A stretch of 64,000 nucleotides of DNA, from the NCBI GenBank assembly GCA_017645645.1, contig JAGCOB010000019.1:1-64000 (forward strand). The letters run 5' to 3'. This document shows, piece by piece, positions 25,933 to 34,604 of this stretch. Each line of letters starts with the position of its first letter. Position 1 is the first letter of the stretch. This stretch comes from Prevotella sp. (GTDB lineage: Bacteria > Bacteroidota > Bacteroidia > Bacteroidales > Bacteroidaceae). A program made the translations under genes and the position numbers. The notes below the pieces were generated by a model, which was not told the origin of the DNA, did not search any database, and saw only the letters and a list, made by a program, of their open reading frames with translations.

Positions 25933-25956
25933 AATACCTTATTTATTATTGTGGTG

Positions 25957-25988
25957 CAAAATTACTGCGAAATTTTGAGATTGCCAAA
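25957..25988 (-). promoter_or_regulatory. Promoter of uxuA (TTTG-N20-TAATTTTG)
   Basis: On the minus strand TTTG (25985-25988) and TAATTTTG (25957-25964) are 20 nt apart. Confidence 0.75.
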
Positions 25989-26048
25989 TATTTTTCATAC
26001 CTTTGAGATAAATCTCGAAAATACTCACGTTCGAAAAAGTCCAAATTA

Positions 26049-26080
26049 TTTGGTTTTTTGCTCACTTATTCGTATTTTTG
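26049..26080 (+). promoter_or_regulatory. Promoter of the HU-like gene (TTTG-N20-TATTTTTG)
   Basis: TTTG 26049-26052, 20 nt, TATTTTTG 26073-26080; leader of about 25 nt to ATG 26112. It is divergent from the uxuA promoter, about 60 bp away. Confidence 0.75.
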
Positions 26081-26111
26081 CACCTCAAAAAACATTAATA
26101 CTAACTCAACT

Positions 26112-26732
26112 ATGCCCAGAAGTCAAGGTATACCTTACGAAATTCATCCGAGTCCTAAGAAAGACAAGGACGGGAAGGCATTGCTCTATGTGCGCCCCAA
26201 AAAACATAACAAGATCAGTTCGAATGGAATTGAGGAGTTCTGCCACAACCACCTGGCACTCCCCCTCGGCGAGTTCAAACGCGTGTTCATAGCTTTCCAG
26301 GAAGCTGCCAAGTGGTATCTCGGGGACGGGATGACGGTGGAGACACCCATCGGCACCTTCGCTCCTGTCATCCGACTGCGTCGCGAAGAGACGGATCCGA
26401 AGAAGATCACGGCGAAAGATGTCTATTTCGACACCATCAACTTCACGCCTAACAAGGATTTCCTCCTTGCCGTTACTGATCGTGTGAGGGGCTTCCATAA
26501 GGTGAGCGACGCGTGTGGCAATAGCCAGATGTACGACAAAGAACTGATGCGGCGCATCGTCAACAATGTCCTTGAGCGTGGCAACGGCATGATTACCGCC
26601 AGACAGTTTCAGGCACTCAGCGGTCTTCGCTACCATTCAGCACGCCAGTGTCTGGATGACTTATGCGGAGGTGAAAGCCCCATCTTGCAGAGAGACAAGA
26701 TGGGACGGACATACGTTTATTATCGGAAGTAG
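26112..26732 (+). CDS. HU-like DNA-binding protein of Bacteroidales type
   Basis: ATG 26112 (MPRSQGIPYEIHPSPKKDKDGK) fits the promoter; an upstream in-frame ATG at 26058 would precede the transcription start. The first ~130 residues form the extended HU/HIG-type domain ('FKRVFIAFQEAAKWYLGDG', 'VETPIGTFAPVIRLRR'), and residues ~145-206 look like a winged helix ('ITARQFQALSGLRYHSARQ'). Such proteins are common in several copies in Bacteroidales genomes and bind DNA. A tandem repeat and hairpin follow immediately. Confidence 0.85.
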   Translation: MPRSQGIPYEIHPSPKKDKDGKALLYVRPKKHNKISSNGIEEFCHNHLALPLGEFKRVFIAFQEAAKWYLGDGMTVETPIGTFAPVIRLRREETDPKKITAKDVYFDTINFTPNKDFLLAVTDRVRGFHKVSDACGNSQMYDKELMRRIVNNVLERGNGMITARQFQALSGLRYHSARQCLDDLCGGESPILQRDKMGRTYVYYRK

Positions 26733-26741
26733 GTTTTCTGC

Positions 26742-26823
26742 TACGGCTGCACATATCTGATCCTGTAGCTGAACATATTTGCAGCTATAGGTGCACATAT
26801 TTTCACCTATAGCTGCAAGATGG
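26742..26823. repeat. 22-bp tandem repeat, about 3.7 copies
   Basis: Units start at 26742, 26764, 26786 and 26808, each sharing TAGCTG and CACATAT in register. Units 2-4 also create a perfect 15-bp inverted repeat (26779-26793 with 26804-26818, loop of 10 nt). The array lies 10 bp after the HU-like gene stop. Confidence 0.75.
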
Positions 26824-26855
26824 TTAGGATGCCACTTTCTCCGCGTAAGTGCCGT

Positions 26856-26911
26856 CCAAACGCCTCGTTACAACGGCACTTTCTCCCTTGAAGTGCCGTT
26901 GTAACGTTTGG
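26856..26911. terminator. Strong hairpin between convergent genes
   Basis: CGTTACAACGGCACTT (26866-26881) pairs perfectly with 26891-26906 over 16 bp around a 9-nt loop, and CCAAACG (26856-26862) can extend the stem with CGTTTGG. There is no long T-run, so it may be a bidirectional block or a DNA site rather than a textbook terminator. Part of the arm is repeated imperfectly at 26831-26855. Confidence 0.55.
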
Positions 26912-26918
26912 TTATGAT

Positions 26919-28142
26919 CTACTCCTCCACGCTGTCATACGGATTGCCGTCCGTGTCGCGGGCTTGGCGGGCATCGTCGGGGTCAAGGGGAGTCTTGCCA
27001 CTAACCTTGACGTTGTAGTCGGCAATGGCTCCTAAGAAACCTGCATAGAATTCGACAGGTTGTGTAATCTGTGCCTCACTAAGCATCCATTGTGCTTCCT
27101 TAGTCTCTTTATATGCCTGGTCGTAGGCACTCTTCCATGAACGATATGCAGACATCATCGTGCCTTTGACGTAGTCGAGCAAAGCACCTATCTCACGATG
27201 ATACATAGGGATATACTCTGCATAGTAGGCATTCTCATTCTCCCATATCTCCAGTTTGACTTGCTTTGCCTGTGCCTCAACAGCCTTCAATGCTGCCCTG
27301 TTGTCCTTTCCTCCATCAGCCTGCCCGACCCACAACTCTTCAAGTTTTGCTGCTAATTGTCCCAGTCGTTTATGCAGAGCCTCATCTTTAGCCTTGTATT
27401 TCCGATTCCAGAGCGAGTCGCCATAATGCATGATATGCGTTAAATCTTTGTGTTCTGTTACGTGTTTGGTAGTATGCTCCATCTCTTCTACAGCACCCAT
27501 AATGCGCTTGGCCGTTGTCTGACTGACCTTAGACTTCTTCATATCCTCCTTCATCTTGGCAGTCGTCGACTCGGCAAGTCCGGACATCTGCATGAACTGA
27601 ACACGCTCTTTGTCCGTCATGCCTTGCATGAATCTCATGTCATCTACCGTCATACCACCCGTCATGTGTGCCATCACTTTATTGGTTAGAGCCTGCTGCT
27701 CTGCCTGTGACATCTTTCCACTCTGCATCTTCTTGATGTCAGCCTCACTCAATCCATACTGAGCCAGTTGACCCTTCATAGCCTGCTTGGCAACACGTTC
27801 CTGCTGATCCTTCGACATGTGTGCCATTTGTCCCTTTGTTACATTTGTGCCAGGTACCTTTTCCCTATAAAGTACATTCTTATAATGAAGTAAATCACTC
27901 TCGCCTATCTTGCCCATCATCTCTGCCCCACTCTTCATAATGCCCTCAACAGACTCCAAGAAATCCTTTAGGGGTATTTCTGCATCTTCATTGTCAGGAC
28001 GACGATATTCCTTATCTTCTTGGATAATCTGGTTGATACTTGGAAGTTCAGGGAACTGCGCAATCCAAGCCTCTGGTGTCATCTGCGCCTTCACGCTCAT
28101 TGCTGTCGTGAGCATGGCGATAGAAATAAGCATCTTTTTCAT
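26919..28142 (-). CDS. Secreted protein of unknown function, 407 aa
   Basis: The N-terminus 'MKKMLISIAMLTTAMSVKAQ' is a signal peptide. The mature protein is strongly helical, rich in Lys, Glu, Met and Gln (for example 'SKDQQERVAKQAMKGQLAQYG' is shortened here to its theme), and has no domain I recognise. It is probably periplasmic. It follows the WG-repeat gene by 23 bp on the same strand and is likely co-expressed with it. Confidence 0.7.
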   Translation of the reverse strand: MKKMLISIAMLTTAMSVKAQMTPEAWIAQFPELPSINQIIQEDKEYRRPDNEDAEIPLKDFLESVEGIMKSGAEMMGKIGESDLLHYKNVLYREKVPGTNVTKGQMAHMSKDQQERVAKQAMKGQLAQYGLSEADIKKMQSGKMSQAEQQALTNKVMAHMTGGMTVDDMRFMQGMTDKERVQFMQMSGLAESTTAKMKEDMKKSKVSQTTAKRIMGAVEEMEHTTKHVTEHKDLTHIMHYGDSLWNRKYKAKDEALHKRLGQLAAKLEELWVGQADGGKDNRAALKAVEAQAKQVKLEIWENENAYYAEYIPMYHREIGALLDYVKGTMMSAYRSWKSAYDQAYKETKEAQWMLSEAQITQPVEFYAGFLGAIADYNVKVSGKTPLDPDDARQARDTDGNPYDSVEE

Positions 28143-28165
28143 AGTCGTATGTTTTACGTTATTGT

Positions 28166-29260
28166 TTAATCATGTGGTTTGGGTTCCGTCTTGACGAGTT
28201 TGAACGTCTTCTTGTCATAGTAGTCAATCTTGTCGTCGAAGCGTTCCATCTCGAGATAAGTCTCCATATAGTCCCATATTCCCCTGTATTTCATGGGAAC
28301 CACCATCTTGGCAAGACCATCGTCTATGATGCCAAAATTCTTGCCATCCTTGGATATTTCAAAATAAGCGTGGTATTTCACTCTCGCGAACTCGAAGGGA
28401 AACAGCATCTTGTTGTCGAAATCGACAAAGCCCCATTTGTCACCTTTAGTATAAGCACAAATACCATTCTCGCCTCCATCGTGGTATCCCATGCATCCAG
28501 TGTAAACGAAAGGGATGCGCACTCTGCCATCATAGCCACACGCGCCCAGACGGACATTCCCGTTCTTGTCCTTCATCGCTAGGAATATCATGTCCCAACT
28601 CTCCCTGTCGTCCACATCACTGTATATCGGCATAAGGATGACGTTGCCGTCATAGTCTATGGTTCCCCATGAGAATTTGTTCTCTTCCGGTGTCTTCACA
28701 CGCTTGAAGGCATCAGGCTCCAAAGGACCATAGCATGCACCTGTCTGGACGGCATAAAGTCCTCTGCCAATATCCTTATAGGCTGTGTAGGTGCGCTTGC
28801 CCTGTGAGATATTGGTGAGCTTCTTGAGCAGTTCCTTCGGGTCGTAGGTATATTCCTTCACATCCTCATCGACATGACCGTTATATTCGGCACGCATCCT
28901 CTCCACCTCCTTGAGTTGTGCCTTCAGTTCGTCAGCCATCTCAGGGTGTTCCTTGATCATCTTGTTCACCTCGGCAATCACATCGTCTATCTCCTTGTTG
29001 ACTCCTGAAGCACTAGCGTTGATACTCATCGTGGTGAACTCCTTGGCAAATGTCTCATACTGGCGATAGAGGCTTCTATTCCTGTTCAGCACAGCATCGT
29101 CGAACAACAGATACTGCTGCAGGGCATTATCCCTGTCCGTCCCATTCGTTGCAGCAAAATACAGGGCAGTGACATTCTCCCAGCGCATCTCCCTCTCCTG
29201 CGCTGCCACAGACAAGGACAACAGAGAAAGCAGTCCCATTACGAAAAACATTCTCTTCAT
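28166..29260 (-). CDS. WG-repeat secreted protein, 364 aa
   Basis: A signal peptide (MKRMFFVMGLLSLLSLSVAAQ) is followed by a helical region and then, from about residue 190, WG-type repeats such as 'FSWGTIDYDGNVILMPIYSD' and 'KWGFVDFDNKMLFPFEFAR'. WG repeats form beta structures of unknown role and are frequent in Bacteroidetes envelope proteins. It is first in a two-gene minus-strand unit with the 26919 gene. Confidence 0.8.
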   Translation of the reverse strand: MKRMFFVMGLLSLLSLSVAAQEREMRWENVTALYFAATNGTDRDNALQQYLLFDDAVLNRNRSLYRQYETFAKEFTTMSINASASGVNKEIDDVIAEVNKMIKEHPEMADELKAQLKEVERMRAEYNGHVDEDVKEYTYDPKELLKKLTNISQGKRTYTAYKDIGRGLYAVQTGACYGPLEPDAFKRVKTPEENKFSWGTIDYDGNVILMPIYSDVDDRESWDMIFLAMKDKNGNVRLGACGYDGRVRIPFVYTGCMGYHDGGENGICAYTKGDKWGFVDFDNKMLFPFEFARVKYHAYFEISKDGKNFGIIDDGLAKMVVPMKYRGIWDYMETYLEMERFDDKIDYYDKKTFKLVKTEPKPHD

Positions 29261-29283
29261 ACGTATACCTTATTTATATATTA

Positions 29284-29312
29284 CGCCCTGACATCTTTGC
29301 GACATCAGGGCG
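29284..29312 (-). terminator. Hairpin after the OmpA-like gene
   Basis: CGCCCTGA (29284-29291) pairs with TCAGGGCG (29305-29312) just past the OmpA stop; the following stretch is AT-rich but not a clean T-run. Confidence 0.55.
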
Positions 29313-29332
29313 GAATATGATTTTCTTCTTAT

Positions 29333-30643
29333 TTATCGCTTGACAAACACTACGCGGCGGTTCTGGGCGCGGCCTGCCTCAGTGCTGTTGTCAGCAACGG
29401 GCTCGTGAGAGCCTTTACCCACAGCCTTCAGGTTGAAGCCATCAACGCCTAAGCCTTCGAGTGCCTTGACGATAGCCTCGGCACGTTGTTGTGACAACGG
29501 ATCGTTAATCTTGTCAGAGCCTTGGTTGTCCGTATGACCTTGAACTTCGAAGCGAACATTTGGATTCTTCTTCATATAGTCTGCCACCTTCATGATCTCA
29601 ATCATCGACTCCTGCTTCAGGGTAGCCTTACCCGTATCAAACAAAATGTTGTTAGTTACAAACTTACCTGTCTCCTGAATGGCCTTCTCTACAGCAGAAA
29701 CATCCTGTGCATCACGATCATAGAGCGCAACGGCACCCTTGGCAATCACCACATTGCGGATGAAGGTGAGGTTAATATAGTCAAAGGGGACCTGGAAGCA
29801 CATCCATGTGGGTTGGTTGACACGCGGCAGGTTCACCACACGCTTGTCGTTGAAGTAGACCTTCAGGGCTCGTTTGTTAAACGACAATGCCACATGGTTC
29901 CAGCCCTTCTTGAACGAGTAGTCAAAATCGCCCTTCTTGTCTCCATTAAAGTAATAAGTATGCTCTGAAGAAGAACAAACGCCATGAGTGAGGACAAATG
30001 CCGTCAGATCACCACCGTCACCTCCTGTTTGAGGAAATTCAGAACGGTCCTTAGTAACGGCAAGAATCAGCTTCATGTCGTTCAGACCAATATAGTCGTC
30101 ATTGCCCGGAACCTTACTGGTGGGCCAGTAGTAGAAGTCATACTCGATGGTGAACTCCTCCGGCAGATAGGCTCCCTGCTCCTTGATAAGCGGCTGCACC
30201 TGGGCATTGTCCGTCAGATTGATGGCTTTCACACCACCCAGTGTCTTGGTTTCTACCGTGCCTTGGAAAATATCCCACTTAGAAGGGAACTCGCCTACTT
30301 GCTCAGCCGTCACATCATCTTGGAACATAATGACACTACCACGCTTGAAATCAGATGCTGTTGCTGTTGTAGGATTATCATCAGCTTCCTCAACCTGGGG
30401 CTCGTCAGCTTCTTCGTTCTTAGATTTCTTGGTTTTGCCTTTCTTGCCCTTTACGGCATCAACGGCTTCGTCTTTTGCCTTGTCGACAGCTTTGTCAACG
30501 GCTTGATCCACCTTACTCTCTGCCTTCGACTTAGCCCTGTCTACCACACTTCCACCGAGTCGACCCAGCCAACCTTGTGCGCTCACCTCTGCCGGTATTG
30601 CCACAAAGGCAATCAGTACGGCAATCATCATCAGTTTCTTCAT
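29333..30643 (-). CDS. OmpA-family outer-membrane protein, 436 aa
   Basis: After a signal peptide (about 1-22) there is a Lys/Ala/Asp-rich helical stretch (about 33-95) with repeated 'VDKAVDKAKDEAVDAVKG' units, a middle beta-rich domain (about 105-300) with LamG-like character, and a C-terminal OmpA domain ('FDTGKATLKQESMIEI', 'FEVQGHTDNQGSDKIND', 'LSQQRAEAIVKALE', 'GRAQNRRVVFV'). The OmpA domain binds peptidoglycan and ties the outer membrane to the wall. The order of domains recurs in Bacteroidetes. Confidence 0.9.
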   Translation of the reverse strand: MKKLMMIAVLIAFVAIPAEVSAQGWLGRLGGSVVDRAKSKAESKVDQAVDKAVDKAKDEAVDAVKGKKGKTKKSKNEEADEPQVEEADDNPTTATASDFKRGSVIMFQDDVTAEQVGEFPSKWDIFQGTVETKTLGGVKAINLTDNAQVQPLIKEQGAYLPEEFTIEYDFYYWPTSKVPGNDDYIGLNDMKLILAVTKDRSEFPQTGGDGGDLTAFVLTHGVCSSSEHTYYFNGDKKGDFDYSFKKGWNHVALSFNKRALKVYFNDKRVVNLPRVNQPTWMCFQVPFDYINLTFIRNVVIAKGAVALYDRDAQDVSAVEKAIQETGKFVTNNILFDTGKATLKQESMIEIMKVADYMKKNPNVRFEVQGHTDNQGSDKINDPLSQQRAEAIVKALEGLGVDGFNLKAVGKGSHEPVADNSTEAGRAQNRRVVFVKR

Positions 30644-30676
30644 GATTCTTTTGGTTTAAAGTTATTCAATTGATGG

Positions 30677-30684
30677 CAAAGGTA
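30677..30684 (-). promoter_or_regulatory. -7 box (TACCTTTG) of the OmpA-like gene
   Basis: TACCTTTG on the minus strand lies about 34 nt before the OmpA start codon and matches TAnnTTTG. Confidence 0.55.
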
Positions 30685-30809
30685 TAGAAAGTTCTGTGAA
30701 TAAAGAAAATAAAAACGCTAAGAAAAGTTAATACGATAGGACACGGTCTATAATTATTAAAAATACTGAAAATCAAACCGTAAATGATAGAAGTTTGAAG
30801 AAAAACGCT

Positions 30810-30817
30810 TACATTTG
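30810..30817 (+). promoter_or_regulatory. -7 box (TACATTTG) of the DUF1573 gene
   Basis: TACATTTG fits TAnnTTTG and lies 32 nt before ATG 30850; the -33 element is not clear. Confidence 0.5.
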
Positions 30818-30849
30818 CAGCGAATTAATTGACTTAAAAGACTAACGAA

Positions 30850-31239
30850 ATGAAAAAGATTATCTTGATGACTGTGTTGCTGGTATGTGGCATGACGGCA
30901 GTCTTCGCCCAGAAACCTGCACAGATTAAGTTTGATAAGACTACTCATAACTTCGGCACTTTCTCTGAAAGTAACCCTGTTGTATCATGTACTTTCGCCT
31001 TCACCAATGTAGGCGAGCAGCCTTTGGTTATCAATCAGGCAGTGGCAAGTTGCGGATGCACCGTGCCTGAATATACCAAGACACCCATCCAGCCAGGTGA
31101 GAAGGGTGAGATTAAGGTAACATATAATGGTACAGGAAAGTTCCCTGGCCACTTCAAGAAGTCTATCACTGTACGCACCAATGGTGCTGTGGAGATGACC
31201 CGCCTGTATATTGAGGGAGATATGACGGAAGCGAAATAA
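30850..31239 (+). CDS. DUF1573 secreted protein, 129 aa
   Basis: A signal peptide (MKKIILMTVLLVCGMTAVFA) precedes a single immunoglobulin-like DUF1573 domain with 'FDKTTHNFGTF', 'FTNVGEQPLVI' and the conserved 'SCGCTVPEYTKTPI'. The domain is very common in Bacteroidetes and is periplasmic, function not established. It stands alone with its own promoter and terminator. Confidence 0.92.
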   Translation: MKKIILMTVLLVCGMTAVFAQKPAQIKFDKTTHNFGTFSESNPVVSCTFAFTNVGEQPLVINQAVASCGCTVPEYTKTPIQPGEKGEIKVTYNGTGKFPGHFKKSITVRTNGAVEMTRLYIEGDMTEAK

Positions 31240-31265
31240 GTGAAAAACGAAAAGTAAACGAAGAA

Positions 31266-31296
31266 GGCATCGCGGATTGCGATGCCTCTTTGTTTA
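31266..31296 (+). terminator. Intrinsic terminator after the DUF1573 gene
   Basis: GGCATCGC (31266-31273) pairs with GCGATGCC (31279-31286) around a 5-nt loop, followed by a T-rich stretch. It lies just before the convergent DUF3078 gene stop. Confidence 0.75.
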
Positions 31297-32568
31297 GAAC
31301 GAATAGCTCAAGCCCAATGAGCAGTATTCCATAAACTGCCAATAGGTACCATCGTCATCGATATTCTCAGCATCGTCGAAGCGAGGATAGAGGAACAGAT
31401 TGGCTGAGATATACTTCGTCACCTTAAACTCTATCTGATTCTCCCACTCTATCAAGGCACGATGATAAGACGTATAGGCATAGAGACGACTCTTCCACGT
31501 CAGGTTATCTGTCAATGCCCACTTGATATCGCCAGTAAACTGCGCACCAAACTCATGTAATGTGTGCTTACCCTTCATACCATAGAGGTCGACTAGTTCT
31601 GAACGGCCCATATATCGGAGGTTATAAGCAAGAGGCAGGAAGTTCAACGTACCTGTCAACTTACCATCCAGTGCTTTCAACTTATACTCCATACCCAAAC
31701 CAACATTCAGGTCGAAGGGTGAAAAGAAATCGGAATACACAAATGGATCGTTGGCCTTAAAACTCTTTGCAAACTGCGTGTAGGCAAGCAACTGGAGGCT
31801 ATAGTACCATTTCTTCGAGGCCTGCATGCCTAACTTACTCGTCAGACGCAGCAAGTCATTGGTTGCCTTTACTTTATGAACAGTATCAGAGCGCGAGGTC
31901 AGAAAACCGAGTTTCATCTCCAACTTATTCTCCCACGTATAACGGTCCTTGTCATTATAATTCAGTTCCAGCGTCACAACACCCAAACCAGAATAGTTAC
32001 TCTCACCACCTTTATACCAGTTGTCTGAGACATAGTTCTGCATGACCTGTAGGGAGCCATCGAACTTGAACTGCCAGAAATTAGGCTTAGTGATGACGAT
32101 ACCAACAGGTACCACCTCCGGCTCGTCGGGAAGCGGCTCTACATGCTCTACCATCTCCACATTCTGTTTCACCTCTTGGTTGACATCCTCACGTACCGAC
32201 CCCACCTGATTGAGATGACTTTCCGTATTCCTGATCAGGTCTGGGCGACGCATATAGAGATTCATCATCGCCTCGTCGATAGCATCCGTCACCTCATCAC
32301 CCGTCTCCGGATGGAGCGACAACGACTTATTAGCACCTGAGTGATAGAAGGTGGCAGGGACAAACAAACGATAGTATCGTCCGTCTGACAATTCTTTCTG
32401 CAACGAGTCGTTCTTCTGTTGAGCGGCATCCAATTGCTGTCGTAAGACGGCAAGGGAGTCGGTATAGTCCTTCAGTATCTTCTGCGTATTCTGGCGGATA
32501 TTCTGTGCAGTAGTAATCTGCGTCATCAACAGCCCAATCAGCAGTAGAAATATATTTCTTTTTCTCAT
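31294..32568 (-). CDS. DUF3078 outer-membrane-type protein, 424 aa
   Basis: ATG 32568 (MRKRNIFLLLIGLLMTQITTAQ) gives a clean signal peptide; the earlier in-frame start at 32592 overlaps the promoter. A short coiled-coil (about 25-60) is followed from ~165 by DUF3078 features ('FWQFKFDGSLQVMQNYVSD', 'WENKLEMKLGFL') and alternating beta-strands ending in Phe, as in outer-membrane barrels. Function is unknown; the location is inferred as outer membrane. Confidence 0.85.
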   Translation of the reverse strand: MRKRNIFLLLIGLLMTQITTAQNIRQNTQKILKDYTDSLAVLRQQLDAAQQKNDSLQKELSDGRYYRLFVPATFYHSGANKSLSLHPETGDEVTDAIDEAMMNLYMRRPDLIRNTESHLNQVGSVREDVNQEVKQNVEMVEHVEPLPDEPEVVPVGIVITKPNFWQFKFDGSLQVMQNYVSDNWYKGGESNYSGLGVVTLELNYNDKDRYTWENKLEMKLGFLTSRSDTVHKVKATNDLLRLTSKLGMQASKKWYYSLQLLAYTQFAKSFKANDPFVYSDFFSPFDLNVGLGMEYKLKALDGKLTGTLNFLPLAYNLRYMGRSELVDLYGMKGKHTLHEFGAQFTGDIKWALTDNLTWKSRLYAYTSYHRALIEWENQIEFKVTKYISANLFLYPRFDDAENIDDDGTYWQFMEYCSLGLSYSF

Positions 32569-32589
32569 TATCTTGTCTATTTTGCGTGG

Positions 32590-32597
32590 CAAAGATA
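32590..32597 (-). promoter_or_regulatory. -7 box (TATCTTTG) of the DUF3078 gene
   Basis: TATCTTTG on the minus strand, about 22 nt before ATG 32568. Confidence 0.55.
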
Positions 32598-32604
32598 CAA
32601 AAAA

Positions 32605-32632
32605 AGTTCATAATTCATAGTTCAAAGTTCAT
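32605..32632. repeat. Short GTTCATAATTCAT-like word repeat between divergent genes
   Basis: GTTCATA, ATTCATA, GTTCAAA and GTTCATA occur in series between the DUF3078 and yidC promoters. It belongs to the scattered 7-bp word family. Confidence 0.6.
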
Positions 32633-32642
32633 ATTTTTTTCG

Positions 32643-32650
32643 TACCTTTG
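32643..32650 (+). promoter_or_regulatory. -7 box (TACCTTTG) of yidC
   Basis: TACCTTTG matches TAnnTTTG and lies 38 nt before ATG 32689. The -33 element is masked by the repeat words. Confidence 0.55.
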
Positions 32651-32688
32651 CACCTTGTATGCAATTTGAGAAGAAATAATATATAAAT

Positions 32689-34569
32689 ATGAATAGAGAT
32701 ACGATTATCGGCTTTGTCCTTATCGCACTGGTACTGATTGGGTTCAGTTGGTATAACAGTCCTTCGAAAGAGGATCTGGAGCTTGCACGTATACAGGACT
32801 CCATCGCAGCCGTACAACAGGAAAACGCCAAGAAGGCACAGGAAGCTGCCGCCAAGCAGAAACAAGAAGAGAAGGATACTGCCAAAGTTGACTCCACAGC
32901 CCTTTTCTATGGGGCATTGAACGGAACATCCCAGCAGGTCGTCCTGAAGAATGGCAAACTGGAACTGACCCTTGATACGAAAGGTGGTGTCATCAAAAAG
33001 GCGAAGATTATGGACTTCAAGGACCTGAACGACGAGAAGGACTTGACCCTCTTTGACGGGGATGACCAGAACCTGAACTTCATGCTGACAGGTAAACAGG
33101 ACAACATCGTCACTGCCGACCTCTATTTCACACCCACCGAACAGACTGACTCTACCGTGACGATGACGGCATCGGCAGGGAATGGCGGACAAGTCATCCT
33201 GAAATACAACCTCGGCAAGGACTATATGCTTGCTTTCTCACTGCAAGCCAAAGGACTCGCCAATGCCTTCGCCCCCTCCTATAAGGAGATGGAGATAGAA
33301 TGGACAGACCATTGTCGCCAACATGAGAAGGGCTTTTCGTTTGAGAACCGTTATACCGGCATCTTCTATAAGGAGGTTAAGGGCGACACCGACAACCTGT
33401 CGGAGTCTTCTGACGAGAACGAGACTATTGAAGAGGAACTCGACTGGGTGGCTTTCCGCAACCAGTTCTTCAGTATTGCCCTGATTTCCAAGGACAATTT
33501 CGCCAAGAACGCCAATCTCATCAGTACGCTCGACCTAAAGGGGACCGGCTATCTGAAACAGTTTGACACCAAGCTCAAGACGGCCTTTGACCCCACGGGA
33601 GCGAAGCCCTCAGAGTTTGAGATGTATATCGGTCCCAATAACTTCCGACTCATTCAGAAAGTGGAACAACAGAGCCAGTTCGGCAAAGACCTCGACTTGG
33701 AGCAGTTGGTAAATTTAGGATGGTGGCTCTTCCGACTCATCAACCGCTGGTTCACGCTGTATGTCTTCGACTGGCTTGCCAGCTTCGGCTTCAGCATGGG
33801 TATCGTACTGATTCTGATTACCATCCTTTTGAAAGTCATTACCTATCCGATGGTCAAGAAGTCGTATATGTCATCCGCGAAGATGCGCGTCCTCAAGCCC
33901 AAACTGGAAGAGGCCACCAAACAGTATGACAAGCCTGAGGACCAGATGAAGAAACAACAGGAGATGATGTCACTGTATTCTAAATACGGTGTCAGTCCGA
34001 TGGGAGGCTGTCTGCCTATGCTTATCCAGATGCCTATCTGGATTGCGATGTTCTGGTTTGTGCCCAATGCCATCCAGTTGCGCGGACAGAGTTTCCTGTG
34101 GATGGACGACCTGTCGACCTACGACCCCATCATTGAATGGACAAACAACATCTGGGGTATCGGCGACCACCTGTCACTGACCTGTATCCTGTTCTGTGCC
34201 GCACAGCTCATCTATACGTGGATCAGCATGCGTCAGCAAAAAGACCAGATGATCGGGGCACAGGCAGAGCAGATGAAGGTGATGCAGTGGATGATGTATA
34301 TCATGCCGCTGATGTTCTTCTTCATCTTCAACGACTACTCATCAGGTCTGAACTTCTACTACTTCATCTCACTGTTCTTCTCCGCAGCCATTATGTGGAC
34401 ACTCCGCAAGACGACCGATGATGCGAAGCTACTCGCCATTCTGGAAGCAAAATATCAGGAGAACAAGAATAATCCCAAGAAGCAGAGCGGTCTCGCCGCC
34501 CGCTTAGAGGCAATGCAGAAGCAACAAGAAGAACTGAAGCGTCAGCGACAGAACGGATTTAGGAAATAG
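32689..34569 (+). CDS. yidC: Membrane protein insertase YidC
   Basis: The 626-aa protein has the layout of YidC in Gram-negatives: TM1 (about 5-21), a large periplasmic beta domain to ~340, then the conserved C-terminal membrane core with 'YPMVKKSYMSSAKMRVLKPK', 'YGVSPMGGCLPMLIQMPIW' and 'YIMPLMFFFIFNDYSSGLNFYY' (family signature, cited in part). A basic cytoplasmic tail closes it. It inserts proteins into the inner membrane with or without SecYEG. It is followed 35 bp later by the DUF1846 gene. Confidence 0.97.
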   Translation: MNRDTIIGFVLIALVLIGFSWYNSPSKEDLELARIQDSIAAVQQENAKKAQEAAAKQKQEEKDTAKVDSTALFYGALNGTSQQVVLKNGKLELTLDTKGGVIKKAKIMDFKDLNDEKDLTLFDGDDQNLNFMLTGKQDNIVTADLYFTPTEQTDSTVTMTASAGNGGQVILKYNLGKDYMLAFSLQAKGLANAFAPSYKEMEIEWTDHCRQHEKGFSFENRYTGIFYKEVKGDTDNLSESSDENETIEEELDWVAFRNQFFSIALISKDNFAKNANLISTLDLKGTGYLKQFDTKLKTAFDPTGAKPSEFEMYIGPNNFRLIQKVEQQSQFGKDLDLEQLVNLGWWLFRLINRWFTLYVFDWLASFGFSMGIVLILITILLKVITYPMVKKSYMSSAKMRVLKPKLEEATKQYDKPEDQMKKQQEMMSLYSKYGVSPMGGCLPMLIQMPIWIAMFWFVPNAIQLRGQSFLWMDDLSTYDPIIEWTNNIWGIGDHLSLTCILFCAAQLIYTWISMRQQKDQMIGAQAEQMKVMQWMMYIMPLMFFFIFNDYSSGLNFYYFISLFFSAAIMWTLRKTTDDAKLLAILEAKYQENKNNPKKQSGLAARLEAMQKQQEELKRQRQNGFRK

Positions 34570-34600
34570 CCAACGGCTAATAGCTAATAGCAAACAGCAA
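34567..34600. repeat. GGCTAATA word cluster between yidC and the DUF1846 gene
   Basis: GCCAACG, GCTAATA, GCTAATA, GCAAACA and GCAAAAT follow in series in the 35-bp gap. Confidence 0.65.
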
Positions 34601-34604
34601 AATT

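Noticed and set aside
26106..26636. 176-aa open frame antisense to the HU-like gene
   Set aside because: Mirror of a real gene with a good promoter; no support of its own.
26742..26823. CRISPR array
   Set aside because: Units are tandem without spacers of unrelated sequence and there are no cas genes.
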